Assembly: GCA_964400875.1 (NCBI GenBank)
Contig: CAYNWK010000198.1
Span: forward strand, 1 to 7,684
Source of the DNA: CAYNWK01 sp964400875
GTDB taxonomy: Bacteria; Chloroflexota; Anaerolineae; Anaerolineales; UBA4823
DNA: 7,684 bases
Direction: 5' to 3'
In this document: piece after piece, positions 4,817 through 7,684 of the stretch
How positions within the stretch are numbered: the first letter of the stretch is position 1
Layout: each line of letters begins with the position of its first letter
Program-made: the position numbers and the translations under genes
The notes under the pieces: model-generated
Seen by the model: only the letters and a program-made list of their open reading frames with translations
The model's database searches: none
Told to the model about the DNA's origin: nothing

Positions 4817-6093
4817 GATGGCGCACCTGAAGAATTGGCCTGGGCCAGCAATGAATCAAGGTCGGTGGTAATCACCTCAATCTCATCCATCAGCTGATCG
4901 GTTTGTATCATGACGCTTCGATTTGGGCCTCCTTGATTGAGCCGCGCCTGCTTGCGCAGATCTTGCGCCAGACCCTGCGCTTCATACCGCAGCCGGCTGG
5001 CATAATCACGGCCGGCCGAAACTTCCGCTTCCATCGTTCCAGGATGAAAAACGAATTGATCGAGCAAGAGTTGAATAATGGCTGCGAGGGGTATGGCCAT
5101 CAGTGCGCCGGCAATGCCGAATAAAGAATTAAAGGCAAAAATTGCCAGCAGTGAGACGAATGGATTGACCCCCACTGCCTTACGCATAATGCGCGGCACC
5201 AACAGGCTGTTTTCTACCTGCTGAATCACGATCGTAGCGACGAGCACCCACACCAGCTTGGACGGCGCGATGGACAAAGCAATGACCGCCGCCGGGATAG
5301 CGCCAAGCAGCGGCCCAATTATCGGCACAGCCTCCAGCAAGCCGGCCACTAGTGCAAGCACCAGGGCATTGGGCAAGCCGATCAGCAGATAGGCCACCAG
5401 TGCCATGCAGCCAATGATCAGGCAAAGTAGACCTTGTCCGGCTATGTAGAAACCAAGCTTGGTTTCCATGGCCGAAATCAATTCGCTTATGCTCTCGCGC
5501 TGGCCCATTGGAACCAGAAGTAACAACGACTGTATGGTTCGCGGCCCATCGAGCGTCCAGTGAGAGGCTAGTACCAAAACAGCCATCACCAAAAAAATAG
5601 CGTTTGCTGCCGAGGCGATGTATCCCATGGCTTGCCCTGCAGAAGCCAGCATTTGTTGTCCTGTTTGCTGTCCCGTCCCCAGACCTGCCAGCGTCACCGG
5701 GAGGAACTCACTTAAGCGCACAACCCATTGATTGGGATAATTAACCATCCACTCACGCAGACTTTGGTAGTAGCCCGGGACCGCAGACAGAATGGTTGTA
5801 CTTTGCTCGACAATCAACGGAAACAGCAATACACCGAAGCCGATGATGAGGGTTAGCAGCAGAAAATAGACGGTAATGAGCCCTGCAATCCGGGGTAGTC
5901 CTCGCCGGTGCAACCAGGTAATTACTGGCCTGATCACCGTGCCCAACACAATGGCGATGAACAAGATGAAAACGACCTGGCTGAAGCGATAGAGCAGCCA
6001 GAAGCTGAGGGCGACAAAAACGAGGACAAGGGTTGCCCATACAACCCGCCGAAATGTCCATCGATACAGTTGTGAAGGTGGTTGGAGTTCCAT
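4813..6093 (-). CDS. AI-2E family transporter (first of a tandem pair, canonical)
   Basis: A complete 426-residue membrane protein of the AI-2E/UPF0118 family. Hydrophobic segments lie near residues 18-36, 38-57, 68-93, 158-177, 217-238, 243-275, 279-292 and 309-345. The core signature EAVPIIGPLLGAIPAAVIAL (254-273) is intact, and the late block VPRIMRKAVGVNPFVSLLAI (299-318), then FGIAGALMAIPLAA, matches well-behaved members. A soluble tail of about 75 residues, charged and predicted helical, follows. Family members export small molecules, such as autoinducer-2 by TqsA, or exchange sodium for protons; nothing in the sequence fixes the substrate. The ATG at 6091-6093 has only a weak AGGT Shine-Dalgarno (minus-strand AGGTAATT then ATG). 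It is the first gene of a three-gene minus-strand operon, followed by a diverged paralogue and YihY. Confidence 0.92.
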   Translation of the reverse strand: MELQPPSQLYRWTFRRVVWATLVLVFVALSFWLLYRFSQVVFILFIAIVLGTVIRPVITWLHRRGLPRIAGLITVYFLLLTLIIGFGVLLFPLIVEQSTTILSAVPGYYQSLREWMVNYPNQWVVRLSEFLPVTLAGLGTGQQTGQQMLASAGQAMGYIASAANAIFLVMAVLVLASHWTLDGPRTIQSLLLLVPMGQRESISELISAMETKLGFYIAGQGLLCLIIGCMALVAYLLIGLPNALVLALVAGLLEAVPIIGPLLGAIPAAVIALSIAPSKLVWVLVATIVIQQVENSLLVPRIMRKAVGVNPFVSLLAIFAFNSLFGIAGALMAIPLAAIIQLLLDQFVFHPGTMEAEVSAGRDYASRLRYEAQGLAQDLRKQARLNQGGPNRSVMIQTDQLMDEIEVITTDLDSLLAQANSSGAPS

Positions 6094-6375
6094 AATTACC
6101 TACAACGGCAGTTGAGTGGGCGCTCAGCTGCTCCAGATGTTAATAGCCCAAGCAAGTTCAACAGGAGATTTCTCCTTTTGAGTGAGCGAATAGAAGGGTC
6201 CTTGGGAATCCCCGTGATGGATAATCCAGGTTTGGGGGGTGAGCGGAAGGGAAACCACACGGTTGTTTGAACCAGCGGCAGAGTTGACCTACCGGTTAAA
6301 TAGAATAAAGCACTGCCCGATGAGGCAAGGATTGGCAAGACCTAACTCAAACCTTGGGCCGGATGGCGTCCAGAT
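6094..6375. other. Intergenic region upstream of the transporter operon
   Basis: These 282 bases separate the receiver gene from the first AI-2E gene and should hold the operon promoter. No hexamer pair stands out: candidates such as TTGCCT with ATTCTA at 16 bases on the minus strand (near 6300-6327) are weak. A small inverted repeat, AGGAG-ATTT-CTCCT (about 6162-6175), is followed by TTTTG on the plus strand but is too short to call a terminator. Short frames on either strand look non-coding. Confidence 0.4.
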
Positions 6376-6747
6376 TCATCTTAAAGCAACACCAGCTACC
6401 ACTTCTCGCAGGCGTTCAGCAACCCGTTCGGAGGTTTCGCCTTTGCTGATAAATGTATCCGCCCCAGCTGAGAGGGCTGCCTGGTGGCGTGGTTCCAGAT
6501 GGCTGATGAGGATAATAACCATTGCAGCGGGGCAGGCCGCGCGCAGTTTGGGCAGAGCTGCCCCAGACTCATCGGCGACCAGATCCCAGTCTACCACCAC
6601 CAGATCTGGGCGGGTGGCAGGAGCCTGGGCTAACACGGTCGGCCAGTCGGCAGCCTCACCGACCACCTGCATGTTGAGATCCTGCAACATAAGACGCAAG
6701 GCTGAGCGTTCATCGAAATGTGCATCGGCTAAATAGGCGCGTTTCAT
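6376..6747 (-). CDS. Stand-alone response regulator receiver protein
   Basis: A 123-residue protein consisting of a single CheY-like receiver domain with no output domain. The alternating strands and helices are clear: MKRAYLADAHFDERSALRLM, then VVGEAADW, PDLVVVDWDL, AMVIILISHLE and SAGADTFISKGE. Expected catalytic positions are Asp8 (acidic pocket; its usual partner at position 9 is Ala), the phosphoacceptor Asp53 in VVDWDL, Ser82 in ILIS replacing Thr or Ser, and Lys102 in ISKGE. It should accept phosphate from a histidine kinase and act by protein contact in the cytoplasm; no kinase is nearby in the window. It lies between a diguanylate cyclase gene and the transporter operon on the same strand, separated from the former by hairpins. 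No ribosome binding site precedes the ATG, so a leaderless mRNA is possible. Confidence 0.9.
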   Translation of the reverse strand: MKRAYLADAHFDERSALRLMLQDLNMQVVGEAADWPTVLAQAPATRPDLVVVDWDLVADESGAALPKLRAACPAAMVIILISHLEPRHQAALSAGADTFISKGETSERVAERLREVVAGVALR

Positions 6748-6753
6748 ATCTTC

Positions 6754-6761
6754 ATTCTATA
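6754..6761 (-). promoter_or_regulatory. Possible -10 element of the receiver gene
   Basis: TATAGAAT on the minus strand, with its 3' edge six bases before the ATG, inside an 11-mer (TATAGAATGAA) that is repeated exactly upstream of the GlsB-like gene at 2324-2334. If used, the mRNA would start at or next to the start codon. No good -35 hexamer is present; the GC-rich hairpin occupies that position. Confidence 0.3.
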
Positions 6762-6763
6762 GC

Positions 6764-6802
6764 AAACATCCCCCGGCCGCATCCACTGGCCAGGGGGTGT
6801 TT
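6764..6802 (-). terminator. Imperfect GC-rich hairpin, probable terminator of the GGDEF gene
   Basis: Arms 6764-6778 and 6788-6802 pair at 13 of 15 positions with G-T tolerance at the rest, around a nine-base loop. On the minus strand the stem contains CCCCC and GGGGG blocks, is preceded by AAACAAAC and ends in TGTTTG. It lies about 60 bases beyond the GGDEF stop and just before the receiver gene, so it likely separates the two transcription units. The T-run is short, which lowers confidence. Confidence 0.45.
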
Positions 6803-6803
6803 G

Positions 6804-6823
6804 TTTCCCCCAACTGGGGGAAA
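6804..6823. repeat. Small perfect hairpin with C5/G5 arms
   Basis: Arms TTTCCCCC and GGGGGAAA (6804-6811, 6816-6823) pair perfectly around AACT. It is 36 bases past the GGDEF stop codon and adjacent to a second hairpin. The minus-strand sequence AGTTGGGGGA is shared with the intergenic repeats at 1870 and 2385. It may contribute to termination or mRNA 3'-end protection. Confidence 0.55.
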
Positions 6824-6859
6824 TGTGAACTGGTATCGGACGAGATCCCACTGCAGAAA

Positions 6860-7684
6860 TCATACCGCCCCGGGGTTTGTCACGTTGAAGATGAGATCGA
6901 CATGCTTGGTGGTATACAAAGCCTCATCCGCCGCCCGAAGGATTTCGCTACCGATAAAGTTGTGGTCGCTCGCCACTGCAATGCCGGCCGACACGGTCAG
7001 CGAATCGAGCAATTGATCGCTATACCAGATGCGCAGTTCTTTGGCTCGTTCCATGACCTGCTGCACGCGATTCCGGGTATCGTCCTGCGACGAGTCGGGT
7101 AGAATCAGCACAAACTCATCCCCGCCATAACGGCAGACGATATCACTCATCCGCAGGTTCTCGCGCAGGATGCGACCCAATTCGCGCAACAGCAGGTCAC
7201 CAGCAGCATGACCAAAAGCATCATTGATCTGCTTGAAATGGTCGATGTCGAGCAACGCGACGCATAATGGGGTATTCCGGCGCTGGGCGATATATAACTC
7301 CCTTGCCAAGCTATCTTCCAGGTAGCGCCGGTTGTATAACCCGGTCAACGGGTCATGCATGGCCTGCTCACGCAGCTCCTCCCGCAGTTCTATATTAGAT
7401 AAAGCCAGCTTGATGCCTTCCCCCATTGCCACAACCAGCTGCGAGTCGACGAAATGGCCACCTTTCAATTCTCCGCCCAGAAGACACAGGCTCCCCAATG
7501 TTTCGCCTTGAACCATCAGAGGTACACACATATAGCCGGTTTCTGGTGGGTGGACAAAATGACGACACAACAAACCAGCCTGAGGATTCACGACTTCGTG
7601 AAGTTGGCCGCGCCGCATTGCCCAACAGTCCTCCCAAGAAAAATTGGCCTCCATTGTCCCTGCACTCCCCCAGCGGGCCATCAT
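6860..7684 (-). CDS. GAF-GGDEF diguanylate cyclase, 5' end outside the window
   Basis: The visible 274 residues comprise the end of a GAF sensor domain (about 1-97, with DCWAMRRGQLHEVV and CVPLMVQGETLGSLCLL), a linker helix, and a complete GGDEF domain (about 107-262). The latter shows DPLTGLYNRR (111-120), metal-binding Asp146 in LLDIDHF, FGHAAGD (157-163) and an unchanged GGDEF active site at 187-191. It should therefore make cyclic di-GMP from two GTP in the cytoplasm. The inhibitory site RxxD is present as Arg178-Met-Ser-Asp181, five residues before GGDEF, predicting product feedback. No EAL domain follows. The C-terminus is odd: after ADEALYTTK the usual Gly-Arg-Asn tail is replaced by HVDLIFNVTNPGAV. 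The frame is open to the window edge, so the start and any N-terminal sensor domains are unknown. Confidence 0.92.
   Translation of the reverse strand: MMARWGSAGTMEANFSWEDCWAMRRGQLHEVVNPQAGLLCRHFVHPPETGYMCVPLMVQGETLGSLCLLGGELKGGHFVDSQLVVAMGEGIKLALSNIELREELREQAMHDPLTGLYNRRYLEDSLARELYIAQRRNTPLCVALLDIDHFKQINDAFGHAAGDLLLRELGRILRENLRMSDIVCRYGGDEFVLILPDSSQDDTRNRVQQVMERAKELRIWYSDQLLDSLTVSAGIAVASDHNFIGSEILRAADEALYTTKHVDLIFNVTNPGAV

Noticed and set aside
6239..6736. Plus-strand open frame of 165 codons
   Set aside because: It is antisense to the receiver gene, whose catalytic residues are conserved on the other strand.
1..7684. CRISPR array, tRNA, rRNA, toxin-antitoxin or defence system
   Set aside because: No regularly spaced repeats, no cloverleaf sequence, and no paired small genes or nuclease/ATPase motifs of such systems were seen.

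Overview
The window is most likely a piece of a draft or metagenomic scaffold from a bacterium of the Chloroflexota (Anaerolineae/Caldilineae-like). This is an inference. It rests on protein style (GAF-GGDEF and lone receiver proteins, DUF5661, a secreted-protein tail ending in FLPSVQK, a tetratricopeptide tail of the kind attached to large signalling ATPases) and on moderately high GC. There is no rRNA, tRNA or marker gene to settle it. A run of ten N at 2523-2532 shows that the sequence was scaffolded.

Left part (1-1474) is decayed and accessory. It holds the C-terminal end of a tetratricopeptide protein (62-553, minus) abutting, head to head, the C-terminal end of an unrelated secreted protein (about 556-729, plus). 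Both have lost their 5' ends at the same point. Next come a perfect 24-base palindrome that looks like a terminator, a remnant resembling the same tetratricopeptide tail (about 974-1123, minus), and a truncated PRC-barrel-like small protein (1127-1315, minus).

Middle part (1475-2640) carries two small minus-strand genes, a DUF5661 protein and a GlsB/YeaQ/YmgE-type membrane protein with a clear rho-independent terminator. They sit among copies of a short GC-rich, hairpin-forming intergenic repeat. The assembly gap falls inside that repeat. The 119 bases on the left of the gap align without indels to the 119 bases on its right, so the gap probably hides overlapping contig ends or a tandem repeat.

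Right part (2641-6093) is a compact minus-strand operon of three multi-pass membrane proteins: two different AI-2E family transporters joined by a 4-base ATGA overlap, then a YihY/BrkB family protein that starts one base after the preceding stop. Upstream of it (6376-6747) is a stand-alone response-regulator receiver. Then comes the 3' part of a GAF-GGDEF diguanylate cyclase (6860-7684, running off the window) with intact GGDEF and inhibitory-site motifs. Two G/C-run hairpins separate the cyclase from the receiver.

All well-supported genes lie on the minus strand; the only plus-strand coding is the broken secreted-protein tail. I see no convincing new defence, CRISPR or transposase system. 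The points most worth checking are the gap-flanking duplication, the head-to-head broken genes, the tandem AI-2E/YihY operon and the recurring G-run intergenic motif.
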